Source of the DNA: Tachypleus tridentatus
Lineage: Eukaryota; Arthropoda; Merostomata; Xiphosura; Limulidae
Length of the DNA: 64,000 nucleotides
Reading direction: 5' to 3'
Assembly: GCF_004210375.1 (NCBI RefSeq)
Contig: NC_134833.1
Coordinates: 144,328,127-144,392,126, forward strand
Positions 48,785-60,020 of the stretch are shown in pieces (position 1 is the first letter of the stretch; every line of letters begins with the position of its first letter). The translations under genes were made by a program, and so were the position numbers. The notes beneath the pieces were generated by a model. That model worked only from the letters and a program-made list of their open reading frames with translations. It was not told where the DNA came from and did not search any database.

Positions 48785-51700
48785 CTATGTTTTGTTACGA
48801 GCAGTAGTTAACATAGAAGTGTAAAGTTTGGGAAGGTTTGTGTTTTCGTAGTCAGGTTCTTTCTTCATATTCTCCAAAGATGGGTAAGTCCTTACTGTGG
48901 TCCTGGTGTGCCACGCTAAAACCTGAAACAAAATAAGCAAATTTAAGTAAGGTTTATTTTAACATTCAAATCAGGTAAGGTAACAAACAACTTTAAGTAA
49001 AGTTTATTTTATGATTAAAGCTAGGTATGGGAGAATTATTACGTTAGGTCCTTGATTTTTTTCTGCCTCTGCTTTAGAGAGAAAAATTATAATTATTCAT
49101 CATGGGATACGGCATAACAACAAACTTTCTCAAATTTAATAACCAGAAAGATTGAATATGTGGATAAGAACTATATAAGGATATCAAGACAATTAGAAGG
49201 ATCTCAGTACGATGTAAAGACGTTAGCACAAAAATTAGTCATGGTCCATTATCTCCATTAAGACGAACCAATGGAGCGAAAAACCTTGTTGTTCGCTCTT
49301 CTATGTAAAGTGTTTCTCAAAAACAGAAGCTTGTCATCACTAGTCATGGTCCATTATCTCCATTAAGACGAACCAATGAGGAAGAAAGAACAGAGCACAA
49401 GCTAGTTGAAGCAACCTCTAATATACCTCTAATAATATGAAACAGATGTGTAGGAACTACATGGGTGATTAGAATTAAAACATATGAGTGGTGAAGAATA
49501 GATTAATTGACTTGTCACTATGAGTAGAATTCCCAGAAATTATTAAAAATACAAATTACAAGATAGTCTGTATGAACTACGTTATGTGTATACTCATATT
49601 TATTATATAATAAACTACTATTACAGTAGCATAATAATTGTGTTAATTTCTTTGACATTAGCAATCGCAAAATAGACGTTTATTTTTTATTGTAATTTCT
49701 ACTTTTTATCACTTGGACATTATTTCTTAAATCTAGTAAAACCATTCCTTTCGTAAGTATAATTCAAGCAATTATAATTCATAACCTATTGTCCCAAAAA
49801 ACACGCTTTTCACTATGGGCCCATAGCTTTATTATAAGAGTGATAGTCAAAACCTAATATCCAATCAGAGAAGAGTAGCCAGAGAGTTACTAGAAGACGC
49901 TGCCTTTCGTTTAGACTATCACTCCAGAACTATGGACGGCTATATGTAAAAAGCCTTTGTGTAACTTTACGTAAAATTCTGAAACAAATTATGCTGTATT
50001 ATTTCCTTCGTGTATACTCTCTATATGTAAAGAAGAATATTTAAAAGTAGATTCTTTTTCTTTAACTCCATGTTGTTTTTCTCTCTCTCAGTTCACTGGT
50101 ACAATATGTCATATTTATTTAATATTACATCATTCAGTAGTAACTTAATTATATTTAATCTCTACACATGACAACAAACTACAAAAAGCATAACTTCCAC
50201 TGTTACTTAAAGGTTATTTTCTAAAGCAGAAATTGAAATAACTTAAAAAAAATCATTGAAAGCCTTTATAATTTTTGAGTATAATCTTTCCTTACCTCCG
50301 AGCAGTTGTTTCCTTTCGGTTCCAAGTCATCTAGCTCATAACGCAGACTTTGTAAGAATAGATCTTCTTCAAAACCATTTCGATATGGAACTGTAGTTCC
50401 AGGGGTACTGAGGAAATGTTGAACACTTACAGCAAAACCTGCCCAATCGAGAGCAAATTTTCTTTTTATCCGAAAACCGTCGTAAAAATCGATTACCATT
50501 CCATTCTTAACGACTGGACTAGATAACTCATTTACGAACGTGCCCCCTACTGGCCAAACACTTACATTTTTAGTTGATCTCATCTGTTAAAAAAAAAGGA
50601 AAAAACAACTGAAAGATGAATGGATTATAAACAGAAAATTAGTTTCAATCTGTCTGTATTATAATTGAGAAACCTTATCCATTATTTTAAAAACCAAACG
50701 AGTATAATAAATACTGACATTGTCAACTTTTTGAAAACAATATCTAATCTACTTAAAATAGTAATTCACCTGGTTAGAAATGAAGTAAGATCGAATTATA
50801 ATAGTGATATTGAAAAAAATATATCGCATGAAATCATAGCCATTTTAAATAAAGATAAACTTGTTAAAATATGATAGAGAACAATTTGATCTAGATTTTA
50901 TTGTTATGATTATGGTAAGCCATGTATATTTTGTTCACATAAATTATATTGTTGTCAAGTGTTGCACGTGATATATTTAATATCTTACTTCCTCAAATAC
51001 TCGAAGATCAAAAACGTTGTCGTCATCCGCCATAAAAATAACACCAGATTTGGCGTTTTCCCTAATCCATTTGAAAGCTGCATGGTGACAGCTGACAGCA
51101 TAAGGATATTTCAGATGATTGGGTGGTCTCGGTCCTAGTAGATAAGTATGTTGTATACCTCGTTTTTTCAGAATTTTCTCTACCATTGGATTTTTATCAA
51201 ACCAGTCTTCCACAACCAACCAATGAATGTTTGGCACGTGCATTAAACTTTGGGCCAACCTTGTTATTTCTAGAATTTGATTAGCTCGTGCATAAGTTGC
51301 AGTGATGATATAAATTGTTGGTAATTCAATATTTCGATTATCTCGATCATGAATGAGTTGGTTTTTATGGATTTCTACAGAGGAAATTAAGAAAAACATA
51401 AATACACACATATATGTACACATATGACATTTTTTACCTAAAAATTGACAGTTGTAGTTCAAACAAAAGTGTCGGTCTTGTTTCAGTATCTCATGTTTTG
51501 GGTTATTATTAAGTACAAAAAACATATGATGTGGAAGTTTTATCACAGGTAAACTATAAGTATGGAACTATTGAATACATATCATAAAAGCCTCTCATAG
51601 GTTTAGCGTCAAGTCTGAAGGCTAAAATCCTTCAGATTTAAAAAAAAAAAGGTTTTGATACGTATGGTCGGCAGAGTACAGATAGCCCTAATATATACGA

Positions 51701-52843
51701 GTTAGGATTCACTGTTGTAGTGAATTATATATATATATATGATGAAGATGTTTATAATGATAAACTCACACAACTGTCCTTCTCATCTAGAACAACATAT
51801 AAACAAACTTTTTCGTTAATATGTGGTCTTTGTTAATTGAAATTATCTGTTAATCTCAGTTAGGTGACCTATATTCTTAATAAATTGTAGTGGAATATCC
51901 TGTACCTGATGCCGAACGTCGTCATGAACATAAGTTCTCTTCACTCTCGTCTATCAGTTATGGCTGTCGAAATTAGCCCTTGTATAGGTTCTTAAGTTGC
52001 ATTAAGTTTTTTCCTATTAAAGCTATCCAATTTTATCATCATCTATCTCTCTTTCTCTCTGAGCGGGAAGTCTGAAGAGTCGTAACTCTAAACTCCGGAT
52101 TTCGATACCCGTGTTTGGCACATACCGTGTTTCTCCGAAAATAAGACAGGGCTTATATTAATTTTCACTCCAAAATATGACACTAGGGCTTATTTTCGGG
52201 GGATGTCTTATTTTGATATATTAAAAAAATGAAGTTACAAAGTAAAACTATTAAACTAACCATTTAAAATAAACTATTATTAAACTATTAAACTAACTGA
52301 TTAATACTTAAACAATCTAATTAACTAACTATTAAACTAATTAATAAATTAATTTTTTTTATTTCTTTCCTCTTCCTGCCACTTTTAACTAGGGCTTATT
52401 TTAAGGGTAGGGCTTATATTAAAACTATCCCCAAAAATCACACTAGGTCTTATTTTATGGGTAGGTCTTATTATCGGAGAAACACGGGAATACATGAGCC
52501 ATTGTTCAGCTTTGTGCTTAACTAGGGATTTTGCCTCTTTTAAATAATAAATTTTCTATTATTCAGGAATATTTCAATGAGAAATTCTAAATGCTTATAT
52601 TTCTAGAATATATAAAATATTCAAAATAAAAATAGACAGTGTTTTTAATTCGTACAGATTCAAATTAATTGTGTTGAATGAAAAATAATATTGTTTCATC
52701 AATAACTTCGTATATTTACTTCATGGTCATCACCATATTAAACAACTTTTTCACTTACCATATATACACCTAGAGTAAAACAAGTTGAAACAGAAACGAA
52801 TGTTAAATGATCCAAACAATATTCTGAAGTATTCTTTAAACAT
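48785..52843 (-). CDS. GlcAT copy C: beta-1,3-glucuronosyltransferase (B3GAT, GT43), four exons
   Basis: Same gene structure as copy B on the other strand. Exons in transcript order: 52,843-52,759, 51,374-50,989, 50,583-50,296 and 48,922-48,785, with GT-AG borders and phases 1, 0, 0; 298 residues. Exons 2, 3 and 4 have exactly the same lengths as in copy B (386, 288 and 138 bp). It keeps YIITATYAR, VVEDW, the DDD triad (MADDDN, residues 145-147), DWAGFAV, GFEEDLFL and HTRT. Exon 4 differs from copy B at only two of 138 bases. Exon 3 has a patch of differences after VWPVGG (TFVNE where B has MLREE). Intron 1 holds SINE remnants and a MITE. Intron 3 is shorter than in copy D. As in B, the QRN-like donor-site segment of the family is replaced by YAVSCHHAAFKW. 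I see no break, so it may be functional. Confidence 0.82.
49236..49378 (+). mobile_element. 67-bp piece of Penelope-like repeat with 38-bp target-site duplication
   Basis: The segment 49,236-49,273 is repeated exactly at 49,341-49,378. The 67 bp between them carry TTGTTGTTCGCTCTTCTATG and AAGTGTTTCTCAA, the same words that follow the hammerhead-like core in the elements at 28,739 and 63,081. The right arm has only one copy of the duplicated segment (near 58,770-58,806) and no insert, so this is an insertion into the left arm. Confidence 0.8.
49830..49990 (+). repeat. Diverged SINE type 1 remnant in copy C intron
   Basis: Words such as AGAAGAGTAGCC, CTGCCTTTCG and GTGTAACTTTACGTAAAATTC match the SINE body and tail weakly. 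Partner at 58,155-58,325 in the right arm. Confidence 0.55.
51595..51690 (+). repeat. Truncated SINE type 3 in intron 1 of copy C
   Basis: GGTTTAGCGTCAAGTCTGAA through GGTTTTGATACGTATGG and CAGAGTACAGATAGCCC; partner of 42,005-42,068 and 32,375-32,440. Confidence 0.7.
52125..52488. mobile_element. MITE-like element inside a SINE in intron 1 of copy C
   Basis: Inverted ends CCGTGTTTCTCCGAAAATAA on the left and TTATCGGAGAAACACGG on the right, with internal repeats of AGGGCTTATTTT and a TTAAACTA-rich middle. It interrupts a type 3 SINE (52,060-52,124 and 52,489-52,525) that is uninterrupted at the matching place in copy B (about 41,500-41,590). There is no coding capacity. Superfamily uncertain because the target duplication cannot be read clearly. 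Confidence 0.75.
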
Positions 52844-53094
52844 CTAGGTTTAATTGGTAGAGATAAAATTTTTCTTAACTTTGTACCAGTCAACACTAGA
52901 ATATTAGCGTTTTAACGAATACAGGGTATTAACAATGTTCACCTAACAGGAAACGTTTCTGTTTTGTGTTAAAGCATTATTGAACCTTGCTTTCGAAATT
53001 CAATAACTGCAAATATAGCGATTCTTTTTTAACTTGCCATGTTAGAAAGCTGTTTCATAAAAATAAATTAAACTGAATACAGGAAGTATAATAT

Positions 53095-53113
53095 TATATA
53101 TATATATATATAT
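53095..53113. repeat. (TA)n microsatellite
   Basis: Uninterrupted TA run in the spacer between the two arms. Similar short runs occur at 51,726-51,741 and 62,983-63,003. Confidence 0.85.
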
Positions 53114-53910
53114 AACTTCATCTACAAACTGATACTATTGCTCGATACGAAATAACAGATGTTTTACAACCGTTTCTATTTGTAGACGAAGTTATTTCAG
53201 TCAGGAAATGTTTGTCGCTGCATCAAAACACATTATTAGAGAACACAAAAACATTTCACAGTTTCATACCACGCGTGAAAGGAAGATGAAGAATAAAAAA
53301 TAAAATAATTACTATTTCATTACAACAGTACTTAACACTTTCTTAACTAATAAACTGGAAAGTAAATTCATAACCAGGCACTTTCCTTCTAAACTATTTG
53401 ATTTTGTTCAACTTTGTGGAACTCTCACATTGAAGGATAGAACCTACTGAATACGATTTTGAGTAGTTTATATTAACAGAAATATAATTGATAGATGACA
53501 AGAAAATTTGTATGAATTAAAATTTGTAGAATCATAAAATTCAGCTAGATTTTATTTAATATCACAAGACTTTTAATAAGCGTTAGAATTTATGTTGTTC
53601 TCAGCTAATAAAATATTGTAACAAAGTAAATCCCGCCGAGTAAACTACTTCTGATAGCTTAATAAGTCAATTGTAGAACTTCAAACTAATTTCGAACAAA
53701 TATAATAGAGAAACGGCAGCTAATCAACAACACCCAGCTCTTGGGCAACTTAAATGTTGAGATTTGACTGTTGCACTCAGAACATAACCATGATCAAATA
53801 TCAACATTCTGTCAGACACAAGTAACCCAAGATCTGGAGATATGTGCCGTTTACTATCTCTCTTTCTTCTAGTTTACCAGTTCAAAATTAGCCACTACAG
53901 ACGCAGTTAG
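53114..53910. other. Spacer between the inverted arms, nothing recognised
   Basis: AT-rich; a weak type 1 SINE-like piece may lie at 53,710-53,770 (GGCAGCTAATCAACAACACC, CAGCTCTTGGGCAAC). No gene. Confidence 0.35.
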
Positions 53911-53914
53911 CCTT

Positions 53915-54172
53915 GTGTGGACAGGTTGTTAATGCTCTTAACTCGTAATCTGAGGGTCGTGAGTTCGAATCCCTGTCACATCAAACATGGTCGTCCTTTC
54001 AGCCATGGGGACGTTATAAAGTCACAGTCAATTCCACTATTCGTTGGTAAAAAGGTTGGTGGTGGGTGGTGATGACTAGCTGCCTTCCCTCTAATCTTAC
54101 ACAACTAAATTAGGGACGGTTAGCACAGATAACCTTCGTGTATCTTTGCGCGAAATTCAAAATAAACAAAAA
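53915..54172 (+). repeat. SINE type 1
   Basis: GTGTGGACAGGTTGTTAATG head, GAGTTCGAATCCCTG B box, body with a short gap (AAAAAGGTTGGTGGTGGG), tail TTTGCGCGAAATTCAAAA. Confidence 0.9.
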
Positions 54173-54847
54173 GCTAGTCTTGTATAGTTTTGCGCGAGTA
54201 TCCGAAACAATAATTATTTAACTATAGATAATTTGCTATAGAAAAAAAGACAAACACAATTAAATCATAGATATAAGACTTCTTTCCTGGAAAAAGTGCG
54301 ACAAAAAAGGAAATATAGTCTGGTACATAATAGCGTAGACAACTTATATGTTTCCCATTACAGCTTCAGAACCAAGCCAGAAAAACGAGCAGTGAAATAA
54401 AGTTCTTCTATGATAGCGGATATACGAACACAACGGAATTAAAATAACAATTAACACTAAATCACGTGTTTTAAGAACAAGAGGTTTAGAAAAAGAATAT
54501 GGTGAAACACATCACGTCTTTTTATTTTTATCACTCATACGAAACGGATAATCTTCTTTCGTGAATATCTGTATTTTGTGTACGTTGCTCTTTAGGGCTG
54601 AATAAATTGCATTGATAAATTTTGAAAAGAGTCAAGTCTCACACATCACGGCCTACTCAACTCCTATTTTACAAAAAATTCAAAATACCCATATTAGCGT
54701 TGAACAATACAATGTGTCACAATATGTCCATTTCATAGTGCAGGATATTCAGTCTCACCACACGGAATATCAAAAATATTTCATAAAATGTCGACTACTA
54801 CAAAAATCTCATTTCCACGTACAGGATAGGATTGCTAATCATATCTT

Positions 54848-55160
54848 ACCCATATAAAAGCAAGTGTGTGTCACGTCATGTCAAGCTTGATTTTTTCGAA
54901 ACGGTGAAGGGAGGGGGCATAAAAGCCAAAATGCGTTTGTACAGATAGAATGGTTTGATTACTGTCTGCCCATTACGATTTTAGTTATAGGGATGCAAAG
55001 AAATCGTGAGACTATGTGTGCCTTGAAACCTTACAAGTGTAGTGAGTGATGGTATAATAAGCCAAAAGTAAAGACGTAGTGTGGGATCACCTAACCTAGA
55101 GCCAGTTGCATAAAATTTTAATGTTAAATCATTTCTGAATTAAGCTATTTTATTTGATAT
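54848..55160 (+). repeat. Dispersed ~300-bp repeat, possibly LTR-like, second copy
   Basis: Same orientation as 2,970-3,255: CATATAAAAGC, CACGTCATGTCA, GTGGGATCACCTAACCTAGA and GAATTAAGCTATTTT. An old copy; no pair or coding region is visible around it. Confidence 0.5.
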
Positions 55161-55529
55161 TACCAATGTTTGTAATCAAAACAACCCTTTTATATCAACG
55201 GAGACTCTAAATTAAGAAATCAACAAATATGTTTTCCATATATACATTTCGTTTTAAACTTTCAGTATATAGACTAACATTTAACAATAATATTAGGTTA
55301 TAATTTTGTTGCTAAGCAAAATGACATAGAAGCCATTCTTGGAACGTGGTACTACTAAACGCACTGAATTGTTTATATATAAGTAATTGTTAACTTAACT
55401 GATTTTCACTAATAGATATTCTATGAATACGCCAGGAATTCTTATGATGAATAATCACAATTTTGATTGACTCACAAAGGAATTTACCAACATTTGACTG
55501 TCTCGATTGCACTTCTCTGCCTCTTTGTT

Positions 55530-55722
55530 AGACTGTTTGTTTTTGCTTTTGAAATTCGTTCAAAGCTACACGAGGGCTATCTGCGCTAGCCGTCCCTAAT
55601 TTACAGTTTAAGACTACAGGGAAGACAGCTAATCATCACCACCCACCGCCAACTCATGGGCTACTCTTTTACCAACGAATAGTGGGATTAACTGTCACAT
55701 TATAACGCCCCCACGGGATTGT
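55530..55722 (-). repeat. SINE type 1, head missing
   Basis: TGTTTGTTTTTGCTTTTGAA tail, body complete to TTATAACGCCCCCACGGG, then unrelated sequence. Confidence 0.88.
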
Positions 55723-55765
55723 TTAGTTCTATATAACACAATTCTAAGTCTAAGTTTACAAAATA

Positions 55766-56041
55766 TTTGTTTGTTTGTTCTTGAATTCCACTCAAAACTA
55801 CAAGAGGGCTATCTACGCTAGCCGTTCCTTATTCAGGAGTGTAAGATTAAAGGAAAAGCAGCTACTCATCATCACCCACCGCCAAATCTTGGGCTACTCT
55901 TTTACCAACGCATAGTGGGACTGACTGTAACATTATAACGCCTCACGACTGAAAAGGTGACCATATTTGGTATGACGTGGATTCAAAGCCGCCACCCTCG
56001 GATACGAGTCAAGCACCCTAACCACTGGCCATGCCGGATTC
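55766..56041 (-). repeat. SINE type 1, near full length
   Basis: ATTTGTTTGTTTGTTCTTGA tail to GGCCATGCCGGATT head end. With the previous entry it makes two same-strand copies within 0.5 kb. Confidence 0.9.
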
Positions 56042-56730
56042 TCACAATATTTATAGCCATATTCCTTCTCATGTTTTACATTTAAAGTGTTTAAGGCTAC
56101 ATTATACGTTAATTAATGTTAGTATTACAGATGTTTCAGCGTTAGCAGCTAGGTCAACTGAAATGACATTCTTTGATACTAATAATACGAAAGCTCAGAT
56201 GTTTCTCCGCCGTTTTATATTTAGGAAGATGATAAATCAATTGCTTGAAACAAAAATAGATGCTATGCCAACATTAGTACATGAATAGTAAATATAATGT
56301 AATATGAAACGTTTTGTTATACTAGTTTTTAAAATCATCGGTCACAGTCTACCACGAAATAATTGAGTTTTATTTTGTATTTAAATGACGTCATGTCTAA
56401 GTCTAACTTACTGAACAATAAAACTAAACAACAGAATACCCGAACCTACAGCAGGGATCGGACTTAAATTATTAACTTTCAAACTTACCTCTCCACCGCC
56501 GGAGGTGCTTTTAACTGAATCAGTTGAATTAAATGATTCAAGTATATAACACTAAGTATTTGTAAATATTTCACACGAGTCAACATGAAACAATGTGCGG
56601 AAAAGGAAAAAAAAACACAACAAAAAACATATATATATATAACTTTCACGAAGACTTGGAAAATACTTGAACAAATGTTCAGTTGGAGATGTGTCATCTT
56701 CCGAGAGAACCAAAAGACTAATACATGTAT
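56042..56730. other. Unannotated stretch before the right arm
   Basis: An 85-codon open frame (56,031-56,288, with FRKMINQLLETKIDAMPTLV) overlaps the SINE head at its start. No known domain. It occupies the place where exon 1 and intron 1 of copy D would be expected. Confidence 0.35.
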
Positions 56731-58154
56731 TCACCTGTATGCTTTTTTGTACTTAATAATAACCTAAAACGTGAGATACTGAAACAAGACCGACACTTTT
56801 ATTTGAACTACAAGTGTCACGTTTTGGTAAAAAAAGTTATATGTGTATATGTATGTGTGTATTTATGTTTTTCTTAATTTCCTCTGTAGAAATCCATAAA
56901 AACCAACTCATTCATAATCGAGAGAATCAAAATATTGAATTACCAACAATTTATATCATCACTGCCACAATGCACGAGCTAATCAGATTCCAGAAATAAC
57001 AAGGTTGATCCAATAACAGAGAAAATTATGAAAAAACGAGGCATACAACATACTTATCTACTAGGACCGTGACCACCCAATCATCTGAAATATCCTTATG
57101 CTGTCAGCTGTCACCATGCAGCCTTCAAATGGATTAGGGAAAACGCCAAATCTGGTGTTATTTTTATGGCCGATGACGACAACGTTTTTGATCTTCAAAT
57201 ATTTGAGGAAGTTAGACATTACATGTATCACGTGCAACACTTGACAACAATATAATTTATGTGAACAAAATATACATGGCTTACCATAATTATAACAATA
57301 AAATATAGATCAAATTATTTTCTATCATATTTTAACAAGGTTATCTTTATTTAAAATGGTTATGATTTCATACGATATATTATTAGAATATCACACGTAT
57401 GATCTTTCGATCTTACTTCATTTATAACCAGATGGGTCACTATTTCAAGTAGATTAGATATTGTTTTCAAAAAGTTGACAATGTCAGTATTTATTACAGT
57501 CATTTGTTTTTTAAAATAATGGATAAGGTTTATCAATTATAATACATATAGATTGAAACTAATTTTCTGTTTATAATCCATTCATCTTTCAATTGTTTTT
57601 TTGTCTTTACAGATGAGATCAACCAAAAATGTGTTTGGCCAGTAGGGGGCATGTTAAGAGAAGAGTTATCCAGTCCAGTCGTTAGGAATGAAAGGTAATC
57701 GATTTTTTCGATTGGGCAGGTTTTGCTGTAAGTACCTCTGAAGCTACAGTTCCATATCGAAATGGTTTTGAAGAAGATCTATTCTTACAAAGTCTACGTT
57801 ATGAGCTAGATGACTTGGAACCGAAAGGAAACAACTGCTCGGAGGTAAGGAAATATTATATTCAAAAATTATAAAGACTTTCAATGAGTGTTTTTAATTA
57901 TTATTTCAATCTCTGCCTCAGAAAATAACCTTAAAGTGACAGTGAAAGTTATGCTTTTTGTCGTTTGTTCTCGTCATATGTAGAGATTAAATATAATTAA
58001 GTTACTTCTGAATGGTGTAATATTAAAGAAATGTGACATATAGAACCAATGAACTGAAAGAGAGAAAAACAACATGGAGTTAAAGAAAAATAATCTACTT
58101 TAAATATCCTTCTTTACATATAGAGAGTATACACGTAGGAAATAATACAGCATA

Positions 58155-58325
58155 ATTTGTTTCAGAATTTTACGTAAAGTTACACAAAGGCTTTTTACAT
58201 ATAGCCGTCCATAGTTCTGGAGTGATAGTCTAAACGAAAGGCAGCGTCTTCTAGTAACTCTCTGATTGGATATTAGGTTTTGACTATCACACTTATAATG
58301 AAGCTATGGGTCCACAGTGAAAAGC
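58155..58325 (-). repeat. Diverged SINE type 1 remnant in the right arm
   Basis: Partner of 49,830-49,990. Confidence 0.55.
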
Positions 58326-59024
58326 GTGTTTTTTGCGACAATAGGTTATGAATTATACTTGCTTGAATAGTAAAATTTCTTGAGGGTGAGATGAAGGGGC
58401 GCTTACGAAAGGGATGGTTTTACTGGGTTTAAGAAATAATTTCCAAGTGATAAAAAGTAGAAATTACGATAAAAAATAAACGTCTATTTTGCGATTGCTA
58501 ATTTTAAAGAAACTAACACAATTATTATGCTACTGTAATAGTAGTTTATTATATAATAATTATGAGTATACACATAACGTAGTTCATACAGACTACCTTG
58601 TAGTTTGTATTTTTAATAATTTCTGGGAATTCTACTCACAGTGACAAGTCAATTAATCTATTCTTCACCACTCATATGTTTTAATTCTAATCACCCATGT
58701 AGTTCCTACACATCTGTTTGATATTATTAGAGGTTGCTTCCACTAGCTCGTGCTCTGTTTTTTTTTCCTCATTGGTTCGTCTTAATGGAGATAATGGACC
58801 ATGACTAATTTTTGTGCTAACGTCTTTACATCGTACTGAGATCCTTCTAATTGTCTTGATATCCTTATATAGTTCTTATCCACATATTCAATCTTTCTGG
58901 TTATTAAATTTGAGAAAGTTTGTTGTTATGCCGTATCCCATGATGAATAATTATAATTTTTCTCTCTAAAGCAGAGGCAGAAAAAAATCAAGGACCTAAC
59001 GTAATAATTCTCCCATACCTAGCT

Positions 59025-59215
59025 TTAATCATAAAATAAACTTTACTTAAAGTTGTTTGTTACCTTACCTGATTTGAATCTTAAAATAAACTTTTTCTTA
59101 AATTTGCTTATTAACTCGCCTGATGTTACTTTTAAAATAAACTTTTATTAAATTTGCTTATTAACTCACCTGATTATCATCTTACAATAAACTTTACTTG
59201 CATTTGTTTGTTGAC
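59025..59215. repeat. Short tandem array in intron 3 of copy D
   Basis: About four units of 50-58 bp built on AAAATAAACTTT, AAATTTGCTTATTAACTC and CCTGATT. The left arm has about two units at the same place (48,930-49,025), so unit number has changed since the duplication. Confidence 0.8.
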
Positions 59216-60020
59216 TTTCTAAATTGTAGCTTGAATTTAGTAATTCATACATGTCCATTTAGAATATTTAATTCATTACAGTGCACATTTGGTGAAGTAC
59301 ATCTCATTCTGCGATTATTCACAGTTTACTATTTTCCTAAGTTCTCTTATCCATCATGTGAACGTAATATTTATAATTGGTCTTTCAAATTTCTAATTTA
59401 CTTATTTATCCGTCTTGTTTCAATAATGCGATAACATGTGAACATAACTTCTTTTAGAAATTCAGTTTTCTCTCTTGTAAGTTCAATAATACTAGTGATC
59501 CATGCACATGAAAAAGGCTATTCAGACCGAATACGTCAAGAACTAAAACGAAACTGGAAAAGCCAATTCTAACAAAGTGAATGTTATTTATATATATATA
59601 TAATTCTGTTATATTATATGTAATGCAGTTCGTCAACCTGTGAAATTATATTGCGAATTGTTTCGCGCGATATTTATAGTAATTTTATATTTTGTTTCAG
59701 GTTTTAGCGTGGCACACCAGGACCACAGTAAGGACTTACCCATCTTTGGAGAATATGAAGAAAGAACCTGACTACGAAAACACAAACCCTCCCAAACTTT
59801 ACACTTCTATGTTAACTACTGCTCGTAAGAAAACATAGAAAACATATCTTTTTGTTTTAAAATCACAAACATTATATTAAAGAATTGTTCACAGAATCGA
59901 CGCAGTTTTTACTCCACTAAAAATAACGGTTTCATTTTTTCGACTTTTAAATGTGGTAAATAAACTTCTGTCCGTAAGTCTTAGTTCTTCACGAATTCAA
60001 ATTTAAATTCTACATTCGTC

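Larger units (their letters stand above)
46471..51550. repeat. Left arm of a large inverted duplication
   Basis: The reverse complement matches 56,735-64,000 with the gene copies, introns, SINEs and intergenic sequence in the same order. Sample matches: TAAATAGATGATTGTTAATT at 46,478 against the last 20 or so bases of the window; CCAAAGGCAAAG with its flanks at 47,209 against 63,430; exon 4 at 48,785-48,922 against 59,701-59,838. The arm probably extends to lower coordinates, since its partner runs off the window end. Confidence 0.93.
56735..59838 (+). pseudogene. GlcAT copy D: broken beta-1,3-glucuronosyltransferase
   Basis: The mirror-image twin of copy C. Exon 2 (56,890-57,210) is 65 bp shorter than in C. 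It has a frameshift in the ITATYARAN region (reads ITATMHELI), lacks the HVPNIHWLVVEDWFDKNP block and has a stop in LLGPRPPNH (reads GP*PP). The MADDDNVFDL block is still perfect, but the donor is GTTAGA instead of GTAAGA. Exon 3 (57,613-57,844) is 56 bp shorter and has lost VSV of VSVWPVGG, the FRIKRKFALD region and QHFLS. Exon 4 (59,701-59,838) is full length with two base differences from copy C. No exon 1 is present upstream. This is a recent pseudogene of the host. Confidence 0.92.

Noticed and set aside
50665-50874. 69-codon plus-strand frame in intron 2 of copy C
   Set aside because: It lies in an intron shared with B and D and the frame is not kept in those copies.
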